64,000 nucleotides of DNA from PALSA-1003 sp963791945 (GCA_963791945.1 CAWBUD010000004.1:186001-250000); one strand, 5' to 3'; positions 16,713-25,699 are shown, counted from the stretch's first letter. Made by a program: numbers and translations. Notes: generated by a model from the letters alone, not told the origin.

Positions 16713-17318
16713 GTGTGGTCCATCATTCAAGCGGCGGGCTGGCCGATTTGGCCGCTGATCTTCGCATCGGTCATCGCGCTCGCGTTGATCCTGGAGCGGC
16801 TGTGGTCGCTGCGGCAGAGCGTGGTCGCGCCGCCCGGGATGGTCGACAAGGTGCTCTCCGAGTACAAGCAGGCGGGTGTCGCGCCGGAGCTCCTCGCGCG
16901 GACCGCGCAGCGCGGGCCGCTGGGTCGAGTGCTCGCGGCGGGCCTGGCGAACGCCAAGAGCCCGCGGCCGGTGATGAAGGAGGCGATCGAGGAAGTAGGG
17001 CATCTGGTGGCGCATGATCTCGAACGTTTCCTCACGACGCTCGGAACCATCGCCGCGATGGCGCCGCTCCTCGGGCTGTTCGGCACGGTTGTGGGTATGA
17101 TCGAGATCTTCGGCTCGCAGACCGCCGCGGGTTCCAATCCCATCCAGCTCGCGCACGGCATTTCCGTCGCGCTGTATAACACCGCCTTCGGTCTGATCGT
17201 CGCCATTCCGAGCATGATCTTCTACCGGCATTTCCGGGCGAAAGTCGACAGCCTGACCCTGGAAATGGAACAGCAGGCGATCAAGCTCGTCGAGCTCGCG
17301 CACGGCGAGCGGAAGTAG
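16713..17318 (+). CDS. exbB: ExbB/TolQ-family proton channel subunit
   Basis: A 201-residue inner-membrane protein starting at GTG 16713. Three membrane segments (about 10-28, 110-135 and 150-172), with the family motif LLGLFGTVVGMIEIF and GISVALYNTAFGLIVAIPSMIFYR. It forms a proton-driven motor with ExbD, energising TonB or related proteins. exbD follows after seven bases. No tonB or receptor gene is in the window. This gene order with lpxK is typical of betaproteobacteria, where the pair is often used for general envelope energisation. Confidence 0.93.
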   Translation: MWSIIQAAGWPIWPLIFASVIALALILERLWSLRQSVVAPPGMVDKVLSEYKQAGVAPELLARTAQRGPLGRVLAAGLANAKSPRPVMKEAIEEVGHLVAHDLERFLTTLGTIAAMAPLLGLFGTVVGMIEIFGSQTAAGSNPIQLAHGISVALYNTAFGLIVAIPSMIFYRHFRAKVDSLTLEMEQQAIKLVELAHGERK

Positions 17319-17325
17319 GCTTTCC

Positions 17326-17745
17326 ATGAACCTGCGTGCCGGTCGCTCCCGCGAAGAACCCGAGATCAACTTCATTCCGTTGATCGATGTGCTGCTCGTC
17401 ATCCTGATCTTCCTGATGGTGACCACGACGTACCAGCGCGTGGCGGAGCTGCAGATCACGCTCCCGGAAGCCTCCGCCGATCCGATGCAGCAGCGGCCGA
17501 AGGAAATCAACGTCGGCGTCGATGCGCAGGGGCACTACGTCATCGACAAGAGCGTCTTCCAGTTCACGACCGTCGCAGCGCTCGCCGAGGCGCTCAAGCG
17601 CTCCGCCGGCGACGCCAAGGAGCCGGTAGTCGTCATCAGCGCCGACGCCAACGCGACGCACCAGTCCGTCATTAACGTGATGGAAGCCGCGCGCGAAGCC
17701 GGGCTCATCCATATCACCTTCGCGACCCAGACGCCGGCGAAGTGA
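17326..17745 (+). CDS. exbD: ExbD/TolR-family biopolymer transport protein
   Basis: Partner of ExbB. The 139-residue protein has a short cytoplasmic N-terminus, one membrane segment at about 14-34 (INFIPLIDVLLVILIFLMVT) carrying the essential proton-path Asp21, and a periplasmic domain ending in VMEAAREAGLIHITFATQT. Start: ATG at 17326, seven bases after exbB, so translationally linked. Identity secure; the dedicated TonB partner is unknown. Confidence 0.94.
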   Translation: MNLRAGRSREEPEINFIPLIDVLLVILIFLMVTTTYQRVAELQITLPEASADPMQQRPKEINVGVDAQGHYVIDKSVFQFTTVAALAEALKRSAGDAKEPVVVISADANATHQSVINVMEAAREAGLIHITFATQTPAK

Positions 17746-17844
17746 CACGGCTGGCCGAGAGCAAGACGCGTAGCGTCGCAGAGATCGGAGACAGCCGCGC
17801 ATCCCCGTGGCAGCGGCGATCCAGCGACTTTGCGTCGCCAGCGA

Positions 17845-17875
17845 CACTGGGTTCCCTCTTGCGCGGGAACGACGG
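17845..17875. repeat. short palindromic repeat ending at the lpxK start codon
   Basis: CTGG is followed by GTTCCC (17851-17856), an eight-base loop, and GGGAAC (17865-17870), then GACGG immediately before the lpxK ATG. The form is that of the common betaproteobacterial repeat with TTCCCGC...GCGGGAA arms. In the lpxK mRNA it would fold into a hairpin just before the start codon. Confidence 0.6.
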
Positions 17876-18895
17876 ATGTCCTTCTCCGAGCGGCTGATCG
17901 CGTCATGGTATCGCCCTCGCCTGACACCGTTGACGGCGGCGTTGTGGCCAGCGTCGCTGGCATTTCGCGCCGGCGTTGCGATCCGTCGCTCGCTTTATCG
18001 CGCCGGAATCCTGCGTAGCGCCGCGATGCGCGCGCCGGTGGTGGTGGTCGGCAGCATCGTCGCGGGCGGCACAGGGAAGACGCCTCTCGCGCGCGCTCTA
18101 GCAGGGGCGCTCGCGCTGGCCGGCTGGCGTCCGGGTCTCGTCGCGCGTGGCTACGGCGGAAGCAACGTGGCGCCCCGCGCCGTTCGCCCCGGCGACGATC
18201 CGGCGGTCGTAGGCGACGAATCGCTGCTGCTCGCCGCCGACGGCTTGCCTGTCTGGATCGGACACGACCGCGTCGCCGCGACCCGAGCGCTCCTTGCCGC
18301 GCATGCCGAGTGCGACGTCGTGGTCGCGGACGACGGCCTCCAGCACTATGCGCTCCGCCGCGATTTCGAGATCGCTGTGGTCGACGATGCGCGGGGGTTG
18401 GGCAACGGCTGCATGCTTCCTGCCGGTCCGCTGCGCGAGCCGCGCAGCCGGCTGGAACAGGTGGACGCCATCGTTCGCCTCGCCTCCGGCGATGCCCGTT
18501 CGGCACCCGACGACGATGGCCGGGAGAGCGCGATGCGCTACGAGCCCTTGCCATGGAGAAACCTGGCTCGCGCGGATGCGTCGGCCGACGTAGAGGCATG
18601 GCGCCGTGGAACGATCCACGCCCTGGCCGGCATCGGCGATCCGGCGCGCTTCTTCGCGCTCCTGCGTCGGCTCGGCCTCGATCCGATATGCCATCCTTTC
18701 CCCGATCATCACCACTACACACGTGGCGACCTTCGCTTTTCCGAAGCGGATGCGATCCTGATGACGGAGAAGGATGCGGTAAAATGCGCGTGCTTTGCCG
18801 ATGCGCGCTTCTGGTACCTGCCGATCGCCGCGCGCATCGATCCGGCGATGGTTGCGCGCGTGACAAGGACGATCCGTGGACGCCAAGCTGCTTGA
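17876..18895 (+). CDS. lpxK: tetraacyldisaccharide 4'-kinase
   Basis: Phosphorylates the 4' position of the lipid A precursor at the inner membrane. The 339-residue protein begins MSFSERLIASWYRPRL, has an N-terminal membrane-associated helix, the P-loop VGSIVAGGTGKTP (about 59-71), VARGYGG, and the DDGLQHYALRRD segment with catalytic and Mg-binding residues. It ends with FPDHHHYTRGDL and MTEKDAVKC. The frame is open to 17807, but the ATG at 17876 gives the family N-terminus. The last 20 bases overlap the Trm112 gene. Confidence 0.95.
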   Translation: MSFSERLIASWYRPRLTPLTAALWPASLAFRAGVAIRRSLYRAGILRSAAMRAPVVVVGSIVAGGTGKTPLARALAGALALAGWRPGLVARGYGGSNVAPRAVRPGDDPAVVGDESLLLAADGLPVWIGHDRVAATRALLAAHAECDVVVADDGLQHYALRRDFEIAVVDDARGLGNGCMLPAGPLREPRSRLEQVDAIVRLASGDARSAPDDDGRESAMRYEPLPWRNLARADASADVEAWRRGTIHALAGIGDPARFFALLRRLGLDPICHPFPDHHHYTRGDLRFSEADAILMTEKDAVKCACFADARFWYLPIAARIDPAMVARVTRTIRGRQAA

Positions 18896-19055
18896 GATCC
18901 TGGTCTGCCCGGTGACGAAGGGTCCGCTCATCTACGACCGACAGCGACAGGAACTCGTCTCCAAGTCGGCGCGTCTCGCGTATCCCATTCGCGACGGCAT
19001 CCCGGTCATGCTCGAAGAAGAGGCGCGCAAGCTGGACCCTTCCGAGTACGAGTGA
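18876..19055 (+). CDS. Trm112 family protein (YcaR-like)
   Basis: A 59-residue protein starting at GTG 18876 inside the end of lpxK, in another frame. It reads MDAKLLEILVCPVTKGPL, then SARLAYPIRDGIPVMLEEEA. This is the Trm112/YcaR family. Only Cys11 of the first zinc half-site remains, as in many proteobacterial copies. Eukaryotic Trm112 activates methyltransferases; the bacterial role is unclear. Position between lpxK and kdsB is conserved across proteobacteria. It was found by reading the gap; its small size makes it easy to miss. Confidence 0.93.
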   Translation: MDAKLLEILVCPVTKGPLIYDRQRQELVSKSARLAYPIRDGIPVMLEEEARKLDPSEYE

Positions 19056-19076
19056 ACGGGAAGGGTCGGTACGCCC

Positions 19077-19844
19077 TTGACCTTCACCGTCCTCATTCCC
19101 GCGCGTTACGCATCGACCCGGCTGCCCGGCAAGCCCCTGCTCGATGTCGCCGGGAAGCCACTGGTTATCCGCGTCGCCGAACGCGCGCGACATAGCGGTG
19201 CGGAGCGCGTCGTGATCGCAACCGACGACGAGCGCATCCGGGCCGCGGCCGAAGAGCAAGGCGTGGAGGCTATCCTGACCCGCGTCGACCATCCCACGGG
19301 AACCGATCGACTGGCCGAAGCCTCGCTCGCTCTGGGACTCGATGACGATGCCATCGTAGTCAACGTGCAGGGCGACGAGCCGCTGCTCGAGCCCTACCTT
19401 ATCCGTGGCGTCGCCGAAGAGCTTCGGGCGCATCGGGACGCGGCGATCGCGACGGCGTGCCATCCGATCGATAATGTGGAGGAAGCGTTCAACCCGAACG
19501 TGGTCAAGGTCGTCCTCGACCAGGCTGGGTACGCGCTCTATTTCAGCCGGGCGACGATTCCCTGGGCGCGGGACGCATTTGCGCTCGGACACACGACATT
19601 GCCGCCGGGCCTGCCGCTGTATCGGCATTACGGCCTCTACGCCTATCGAGCCGGCTTCCTGCGGCAGTATCCGGCGCTCGCCGAGGCGCCGATCGAGCGC
19701 TTCGAGGCGCTCGAGCAGCTGCGTGCGATCTGGCACGGGCATCGCATCGTCGTGCGGGTCACGACCGGAACGCCGGCGCCCGGCGTCGACACGCAGGAAG
19801 ACCTAGAGCGCGTCCGCGCGCTCTACGCGGCTGCCAGGGTTTGA
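19077..19844 (+). CDS. kdsB: 3-deoxy-manno-octulosonate cytidylyltransferase
   Basis: Activates Kdo as CMP-Kdo for lipopolysaccharide inner core synthesis. The 255-residue protein starts at TTG 19077 (the first start codon in frame) with FTVLIPARYASTRLPGKPL. It has VVIATDDERI, NVQGDEPLLEP, and PFFR-like IPWARD with YRHYGLYAYR. TTG starts are uncommon and may lower yield. It lies 21 bases after the Trm112 gene in the lpxK operon. Confidence 0.96.
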   Translation: MTFTVLIPARYASTRLPGKPLLDVAGKPLVIRVAERARHSGAERVVIATDDERIRAAAEEQGVEAILTRVDHPTGTDRLAEASLALGLDDDAIVVNVQGDEPLLEPYLIRGVAEELRAHRDAAIATACHPIDNVEEAFNPNVVKVVLDQAGYALYFSRATIPWARDAFALGHTTLPPGLPLYRHYGLYAYRAGFLRQYPALAEAPIERFEALEQLRAIWHGHRIVVRVTTGTPAPGVDTQEDLERVRALYAAARV

Positions 19845-19961
19845 CGGCATTCGGGCGGCGCGACAGAATCGGACCCGCCACACGCGGCAAGCTCAATAAC
19901 AGCCGACGCACGGAACCCGACGGCTTGCCATCATTCTCGAGGCTCCATTCGGAATTCTAAC

Positions 19962-20618
19962 GTGCGACTCATCCTGCTGGGCCCGCCCGGCGCGGGCAAG
20001 GGAACGCAGGCGGGCTTCATCTGCGAGGCCTACGAGATCCCGCAGATATCGACCGGCGACATGCTGCGCGCGGGCGTCCAGGCCGGCACGCCTCTGGGAA
20101 TCGCCGCGAAGCAGGTGATGGACACCGGCGCGCTCGTGTCCGACGGCATCATCATGGGCCTGGTGACCGAGCGGCTGCGCGCGCCCGACTGCGCCAACGG
20201 TTATCTCTTCGACGGTTTTCCGCGCACGATTCCGCAGGCCGAAGCGCTCAGGACGGCAGGCGTCGCCCTCGACTACTTGCTCGAGATCTTCGTGCCGGAT
20301 GCGGTGATCATCGAGCGCATGAGCGGCCGTCGCGTGCATCTCGCATCGGGGCGCACATATCATGTGAAATACAACCCGCCGAAGGTCGCCGATCGCGACG
20401 ACCTCACCGGCGAAGCGCTGATCCAGCGCGAGGACGACAGGGAGGAGACGGTGAAAAAGCGCCTGGCCGTCTACCATGTCCAGACCGAGCCGCTGATCGC
20501 GTATTACGCCGAGTGGTCGGCCACCGGAGATCCGAAGGCGCCGCGGTTTCGCAAGGTCGAAGGCGTCGGTTCCGTCGAGGCGATCCGGGATAGGGTTCTT
20601 TCGGCGCTCCGCGGCTGA
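19962..20618 (+). CDS. adk: adenylate kinase
   Basis: Balances AMP, ADP and ATP. The 218-residue protein starts at GTG 19962 (MRLILLGPPGAGKGTQ), with the P-loop at about 7-15, the AMP-binding STGDMLRAG, FDGFPRT, and a long-form LID domain (GRRVHLASGRTYHVKYNPPKV) without zinc cysteines. It is 117 bases after kdsB, the conserved betaproteobacterial order. It faces the convergent methyltransferase gene. Confidence 0.97.
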   Translation: MRLILLGPPGAGKGTQAGFICEAYEIPQISTGDMLRAGVQAGTPLGIAAKQVMDTGALVSDGIIMGLVTERLRAPDCANGYLFDGFPRTIPQAEALRTAGVALDYLLEIFVPDAVIIERMSGRRVHLASGRTYHVKYNPPKVADRDDLTGEALIQREDDREETVKKRLAVYHVQTEPLIAYYAEWSATGDPKAPRFRKVEGVGSVEAIRDRVLSALRG

Positions 20619-20644
20619 TGCCCCATGCGACTCCGGGGGGAGCC

Positions 20645-21421
20645 TCAATCGACCGTGGGTTGCCAGTAGACGCCCGACCCGTCGATGTCGTGCATCGCTG
20701 CGGTGATGCCTCGCGCCGAGCGGAAGTCCTCGATCGCCGCCCGGCAGCGCGGATAGGCACCGTAGTCGTCGACGATCACGAATCCCCCGGGCGAAACCTT
20801 GTGGTAGAGGGCTGACAGCGCGTCCATCGTCGACTCGTACATGTCGCCGTCGAGCCTCAGGATGGCGAGCCGATCGATCGGAGCGGAAGGCAGGGTGTCG
20901 CGAAACCAGCCTTCGAGGAAAACGACCTGCTCGTCGAGCATGCCGTAGCGCGCGAAGTTCGAACGCACGGCGTCGACCGACACCGCGAGGGCGCGGATCG
21001 TGTGCAGATGATCGCCGCGGTCGACCGGGTAGCGATCGGGTCGCGGCGGCGGCAGGCCCCGGAACGAGTCGGCGACCCACACCCGTCGATCGGTGACGCC
21101 GCGGACCTTGAGCACGGCGCGCATCAGTATGCACGCGCCTCCGCGCCACACGCCGGTCTCGATGAAGTCGCCGGGGACGCCGCCGTCGATCACGAGCTCC
21201 GCCGCCCGCTGCAGCTGCAGCATGCGTTTCGCTCCGATCATCGAATGCGCCCGCGCCGGCCAGTCGAGACCCGCTTCACGCTGCCGCCGGTCGAACGGCC
21301 GCAGGCCGATTCCCGACCACTCGAGCGGCGGATCGTCGTAGACGAGCCCCGTAAGGCAATTGCGCAGCAGTTCGAGATAGACGTCGCCGAGTTCTTCGCG
21401 CGCCATCGCCGCGTCTTTCAT
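20645..21421 (-). CDS. TylF/MycF-family O-methyltransferase
   Basis: The 258-residue protein reads leftward from the ATG at 21421. It has PGDFIETGVWRGGACILMRA (SAM site), ADSFRGLPPPRP, and the metal-binding LRLDGDMYESTMDAL and VIVDDYGAYP. This is the family of macrocin and mycinamicin sugar O-methyltransferases. In bacteria without antibiotic clusters they usually methylate surface sugars. No glycan cluster adjoins it here, so the substrate is unknown. The frame continues to 22417 antisense to pfp, which is not part of the gene. Confidence 0.85.
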   Translation of the reverse strand: MKDAAMAREELGDVYLELLRNCLTGLVYDDPPLEWSGIGLRPFDRRQREAGLDWPARAHSMIGAKRMLQLQRAAELVIDGGVPGDFIETGVWRGGACILMRAVLKVRGVTDRRVWVADSFRGLPPPRPDRYPVDRGDHLHTIRALAVSVDAVRSNFARYGMLDEQVVFLEGWFRDTLPSAPIDRLAILRLDGDMYESTMDALSALYHKVSPGGFVIVDDYGAYPRCRAAIEDFRSARGITAAMHDIDGSGVYWQPTVD

Positions 21422-21444
21422 CGCTCGCCTGCCCCTCGCATCCG

Positions 21445-21474
21445 TTGGACGCTGCCGGTCCGGCATTCTACAAT
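21445..21474 (+). promoter_or_regulatory. putative sigma-70 promoter of pfp
   Basis: TTGGAC (21445-21450), an 18-base spacer, and TACAAT (21469-21474) lie about 32 bases before the phosphofructokinase ATG in the divergent gap with the TylF-type gene. This is one of the better promoter matches in the window. Confidence 0.5.
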
Positions 21475-21505
21475 CAAAGTTCTTCCTCCCGCTCCAATCT
21501 CTCGC

Positions 21506-22768
21506 ATGGCCGCAAGGAACGCCTTCTACGCCCAGTCCGGGGGCGTGACCGCCGTCGTCAACGCCAGCGCCGCCGGCGTGATCGAAACGGCGCGCAAGCA
21601 CAAATCGCGGATCGCCAGGGTGTACGCGGGACGCAACGGCATCATCGGCGCGCTGACCGAAGACCTGATCGACACCGGCCGGGAATCCGCATCGGCGATC
21701 GCCGCGCTCAAGAACACGCCCGCAGGCGCGTTCGGCTCGTGCCGCTACAAGTTGAGGAGCTTCGAAAAGGATCCATCGCAGTACGAGCGCCTGATCGAGG
21801 TGTTTCGCGCGCACGACATCGGCTACTTCTTCTACAACGGCGGCAACGACTCGGCCGATACGTGCCTCAAGGTGTCTCAGCTCTCGGAGAGGCTCGGCTA
21901 CCCGCTGATCGCGGTGCATGTCCCGAAGACGGTCGACAACGACCTGGCGGTGACCGACTGCTGTCCCGGATTCGGCTCGGTGGCGAAGTACGTCGCGACC
22001 TCGATGCGCGAGGCGGCCTTCGACGTGGCGTCGATGGCGAAGACCTCGACCCGCGTCTTCGTGCTCGAGGTCATGGGCCGGCACGCAGGATGGATCGCGG
22101 CGGCGGTCGGTCTCGCCGACGACGAATCGACGCCGATTCCGCTGCTGCTGCTGTTTCCCGAGATCCCGTTCGACGAAGCGGCCTTCATCGCCGCCGTCGA
22201 CGCCAAGGTGAAGACGTTCGGTTACTGCTGCGTTGGCGTCTCCGAGGGGCTCAAGAATGCCGAAGGCAGGCTCCTCGCCGAAGCGGGGACCACCGACGCC
22301 TTCGGGCATGTGCAGCTCGGCGGCGTCGCACCGCTGATCGCCGGGATCATCAAGGATCGCCTCGGTCAGAAATACCACTGGGCGGTGGCGGACTATCTCC
22401 AGCGCGCGGCGCGCCATCTCGCGTCGAAGACCGATCTCGATCAGGCTTACGCGGTCGGCAAATCCGCCGTCGATCTGGCGGTCGCCGGCAAGAACGCCGT
22501 GATGCCGGCGATCGTGCGCGTTTCAGACACGCCCTACCGCTGGAAGATCGGCGTCGCGCCGCTCGACAAGGTGGCGAACGTCGAGAAGACGATGCCGCGC
22601 GACTACATCACGAGCGACGGCTTCGGCATCACGGCCAAGGCGCGGAAGTACCTCTCTCCGCTGATCCGCGGCGAAGCCTTCCCCCCGTTCAAGGACGGAT
22701 TGCCGCGCTATGTGCGGCTGAAGAACGTCGCGGTGCCGAAGAAGCTCGCGACCGAGTTCAAGCTCTGA
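21506..22768 (+). CDS. pfp: pyrophosphate-dependent 6-phosphofructokinase
   Basis: Reversibly phosphorylates fructose 6-phosphate with PPi instead of ATP. The 420-residue protein carries both diagnostic changes: GGNDSADT, with Asp where ATP enzymes have Gly in GGDGS, and PKTVDND, where ATP enzymes have PGTIDND. MGRHAGWIA binds the sugar phosphate. The ATG at 21506 gives MAARNAFYAQSGGVTAVVN, the family start; the upstream open frame is antisense to the neighbouring gene. An isomerase and a PPi-hydrolysing proton pump follow on the same strand. Confidence 0.94.
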   Translation: MAARNAFYAQSGGVTAVVNASAAGVIETARKHKSRIARVYAGRNGIIGALTEDLIDTGRESASAIAALKNTPAGAFGSCRYKLRSFEKDPSQYERLIEVFRAHDIGYFFYNGGNDSADTCLKVSQLSERLGYPLIAVHVPKTVDNDLAVTDCCPGFGSVAKYVATSMREAAFDVASMAKTSTRVFVLEVMGRHAGWIAAAVGLADDESTPIPLLLLFPEIPFDEAAFIAAVDAKVKTFGYCCVGVSEGLKNAEGRLLAEAGTTDAFGHVQLGGVAPLIAGIIKDRLGQKYHWAVADYLQRAARHLASKTDLDQAYAVGKSAVDLAVAGKNAVMPAIVRVSDTPYRWKIGVAPLDKVANVEKTMPRDYITSDGFGITAKARKYLSPLIRGEAFPPFKDGLPRYVRLKNVAVPKKLATEFKL

Positions 22769-22786
22769 GCCCCGGTCGAGCGCTCC

Positions 22787-23386
22787 ATGACCAAGCTCGT
22801 CGACTACTATTTCGCGACCATCTCGCCGTTCATGTACCTGGGTCACGAGCGCTTCGTCGCGATCGCGCGCAAGCATGGGGCGACGATTGCGGTGAAGCCG
22901 ATCAACTTGGGCGAGGTCTTCCCCGTTTCCGGCGGGCTGCCGTTGTCCAAGCGCGCGCCGCAACGGCAGGCATATCGCCTGGTGGAGCTCCAGCGCTGGT
23001 CGGACTACTTGCAGATTCCGTTGAGTCGCCAGCCGCGCTTCTTTCCGGTCAATGGCGATCGCGCGGCGTACTGGATTCTCGCCACCGAGGAACGCGATCC
23101 GACTCGGGCGCTCGCGCTGACCGGCGCGATCGGGCGCGCGATCTGGACGGAGGAGCGCGACGTATCGGCCGAATCGACGCTCGTCGAGATAGCTCGAGGG
23201 TTGGGACTCGACGCCGCCGCGCTCGGGGAGCGCGCCGGAAGCGAGACCATCGCGGTGCGCTACAAGGCCCTCACGGACGAGGCGATCGAGCGCAAGGTCT
23301 TCGGCGCCCCGACGTACGTCTATCGCGACGAGCTGTTCTGGGGACAGGATCGGCTCGACTTTCTGGACCGGGCGCTGGCAAAATAG
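22787..23386 (+). CDS. 2-hydroxychromene-2-carboxylate isomerase (DsbA-fold, NahD-like)
   Basis: A 199-residue thioredoxin-fold protein of the kappa-GST/HCCA isomerase family. The expected active-site serine is Ser13 in TISPFMYLG, and the cis-Pro loop is VFGAPTYVYRDELFWGQDRL. NahD isomerises an intermediate of naphthalene breakdown, but many genomes without that pathway have homologues, and no naphthalene genes are here. It is 18 bases after pfp, so probably co-transcribed. Function in this setting is open. Confidence 0.85.
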   Translation: MTKLVDYYFATISPFMYLGHERFVAIARKHGATIAVKPINLGEVFPVSGGLPLSKRAPQRQAYRLVELQRWSDYLQIPLSRQPRFFPVNGDRAAYWILATEERDPTRALALTGAIGRAIWTEERDVSAESTLVEIARGLGLDAAALGERAGSETIAVRYKALTDEAIERKVFGAPTYVYRDELFWGQDRLDFLDRALAK

Positions 23387-23508
23387 CGAGTTTTCGCGGG
23401 TTCCGTGCTCCGCGCCGGCTGGCGGACGAGAGGAACCGACCGGGCGCCGCCAGGCGGTGAACGCGCCGCCCGGATAACAAACGCATCACGCCACTTCGAG
23501 GGGATGAA

Positions 23509-25578
23509 ATGTCATACGCACTCGTGTTCGCGCTCGTCTGCGCGATCGCTGCCCTGGTCTATGGGTTTGCCTCGATCGGCTGGATCCTTTCCAAGCCGGC
23601 CGGCAATCCGCGGATGCAGGAGATCGCCGCCGCCGTGCAGCAGGGCGCGCAGGCCTATCTCAACCGCCAGTACACGACCATCGCCATCGTCGGCGTGATC
23701 CTGTTCGTCATCATCTGGATCGCTCTCGGCGGCGCGACCGCCGGCGGGTTCGCGGTCGGAGCCATCCTGTCGGGCGCTACGGGATACATCGGCATGAACG
23801 TGTCGGTGCGCTCGAATGTGCGTACGGCGGAAGCGGCGCGCACGGGTTTGAACGAGGCTCTGGCAATCGCCTTCCGCGGCGGCGCGATCACGGGCCTGCT
23901 GGTCGTGGGATTGGCTCTCCTCGGCGTAGCCGGCTTCTACTGGATCCTCACGCAGACCGGATCGTACGCGCCCAACGCGACCAAGGAGGGACTGCACGCG
24001 GTCATCCAGCCGCTCGTCGGTCTCGCCTTCGGCGGGTCGCTCATCTCGATCTTCGCCCGCCTCGGCGGCGGTATTTTCACCAAGGGCGCGGACGTGGGCG
24101 CCGACCTCGTCGGCAAAGTCGAAGCGGGGATCCCCGAAGACGATCCGCGCAATCCCGCGGTGATCGCCGACAACGTCGGCGACAACGTCGGCGACTGCGC
24201 GGGCATGGCCGCTGATCTTTTCGAAACCTACGCGGTGACGATCGTCGCCACCATGCTTCTCGGCGCGCTGCTCCTCAGGGACGAGGCCGTGGCAGCGGTA
24301 ACGTATCCGCTGGCGATGGGCGGTTTCTCGATCCTCGCTTCGATCGTAGGCACGTTCTTCGTCAAGGCTACGCCGGGCGGGAAGATCATGAACGCCCTCT
24401 ACAAGGGCCTCATCGTCGCCGGTGTGCTCTCGGCGATCGGCTTCTGGCCGATCACCTATCTGATGATGGGCGGCGTCGCCACGACGCATCCCGAGCTCAC
24501 GGTGTGGAAGCTCTGGGGCGCGGGCGTGATCGGGCTCGTGCTCACGGCGGCGATGGTCGTCATCACCGAGTACTACACCGCGACCGAATTCAAGCCGGTG
24601 CGCCATATCGCAGAAGCGTCGACGACCGGCCATGCGACCAACATCATCGCCGGCCTGGGCGTATCAATGAAGGCGACCGCGTGGCCGGTGGTTTCGGTGT
24701 GCATCGCGATCCTCGCCTCGTACGCGCTCGCCGGCTTGTACGGGATCGCCATTGCCGCCACCGCGATGCTGTCGATGACCGGCATCATCGTCGCGCTCGA
24801 CGCCTACGGACCGATCACCGATAACGCCGGCGGCATCGCCGAGATGGCGGATCTGCCCGACTCGGTGCGTGCCATTACCGACCCGCTGGACGCCGTCGGC
24901 AACACGACCAAGGCGGTGACCAAGGGATACGCCATCGGCTCGGCGGGCCTCGCGGCCCTGGTGCTCTTCGCCGATTACACGCACGCGCTGGATACGTCGA
25001 ACATCCATATCTCGTTCGACCTGTCGGACCGGATGGTGATCATCGGTCTTTTCCTCGGGGGGTTGATCCCTTACCTCTTCGGCGCGATGGCGATGGAAGC
25101 CGTCGGCCGGGCCGCGGGCGCCGTGGTCATAGAAGTGCGCCGGCAGTTCAAGGAGATCGTGGGCATCATGGAAGGCAAGGCGAAGCCCGAGTACGGTGTG
25201 GCGGTCGATATGCTCACCAAGGCTGCGATCAAGGAGATGATCGTTCCATCGCTTCTTCCCGTGCTCGTGCCGGTGGTGGTCGGACTCGTGCTCGGTCCGA
25301 AAGCGCTTGGAGGCTTGCTGATGGGCACGATCGTCACGGGACTCTTCGTCGCGATCTCGATGACCACGGGAGGCGGCGCCTGGGACAACGCCAAGAAATA
25401 CATCGAGGACGGCCACTACGGCGGCAAGGGCTCGGATGCGCACAAGGCGGCGGTCACCGGCGATACGGTCGGAGATCCTTACAAGGACACCGCGGGGCCG
25501 GCGGTCAATCCGCTGATCAAGATCATCAACATCGTCGCGCTGATGATCGTGCCGCTGCTGGCGAGGTTCGGCGGCTGA
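23509..25578 (+). CDS. hppA: membrane-bound proton-translocating pyrophosphatase, K+-independent type
   Basis: Hydrolyses PPi and pumps protons. The 689-residue protein has about 16 membrane segments and the substrate-binding GGGIFTKGADVGADLVGKVE followed by DDPRNPAVIADNVGDNVGD. The sequence GNTTKAVTKG has Lys and Thr where K+-dependent enzymes have Ala and Gly, the known determinants of potassium independence. That subclass pumps H+, not Na+. It follows pfp and the isomerase on the same strand, 122 bases away, and has its own ATG at 23509 with GAGGGG before it. Confidence 0.95.
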   Translation: MSYALVFALVCAIAALVYGFASIGWILSKPAGNPRMQEIAAAVQQGAQAYLNRQYTTIAIVGVILFVIIWIALGGATAGGFAVGAILSGATGYIGMNVSVRSNVRTAEAARTGLNEALAIAFRGGAITGLLVVGLALLGVAGFYWILTQTGSYAPNATKEGLHAVIQPLVGLAFGGSLISIFARLGGGIFTKGADVGADLVGKVEAGIPEDDPRNPAVIADNVGDNVGDCAGMAADLFETYAVTIVATMLLGALLLRDEAVAAVTYPLAMGGFSILASIVGTFFVKATPGGKIMNALYKGLIVAGVLSAIGFWPITYLMMGGVATTHPELTVWKLWGAGVIGLVLTAAMVVITEYYTATEFKPVRHIAEASTTGHATNIIAGLGVSMKATAWPVVSVCIAILASYALAGLYGIAIAATAMLSMTGIIVALDAYGPITDNAGGIAEMADLPDSVRAITDPLDAVGNTTKAVTKGYAIGSAGLAALVLFADYTHALDTSNIHISFDLSDRMVIIGLFLGGLIPYLFGAMAMEAVGRAAGAVVIEVRRQFKEIVGIMEGKAKPEYGVAVDMLTKAAIKEMIVPSLLPVLVPVVVGLVLGPKALGGLLMGTIVTGLFVAISMTTGGGAWDNAKKYIEDGHYGGKGSDAHKAAVTGDTVGDPYKDTAGPAVNPLIKIINIVALMIVPLLARFGG

Positions 25579-25608
25579 TGACGAGTCTGCATCGAGAGAC
25601 GGCCACTC

Positions 25609-25699
25609 GTAGCCCGGGATGAGCGCGCAGCGCGAATCCCGGGAGCGCGCCGTTCGACGCCGAGGATCCCGAGGTTAGCTGCGCTCACCGTAGGGCTAC
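25609..25699. repeat. palindromic intergenic repeat, copy 1
   Basis: Begins GTAGCCCGGGAT and reaches ATCCCGGG by 25643, forming a strong hairpin. A second degenerate half ends in GGGCTAC at 25699, so the outer ends are inverted repeats. It fills the gap between the convergent hppA and O-methyltransferase stops. Copies 2 and 3 are at 59101-59213 and 63236-63336. It looks like a REP-type element. Confidence 0.75.
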
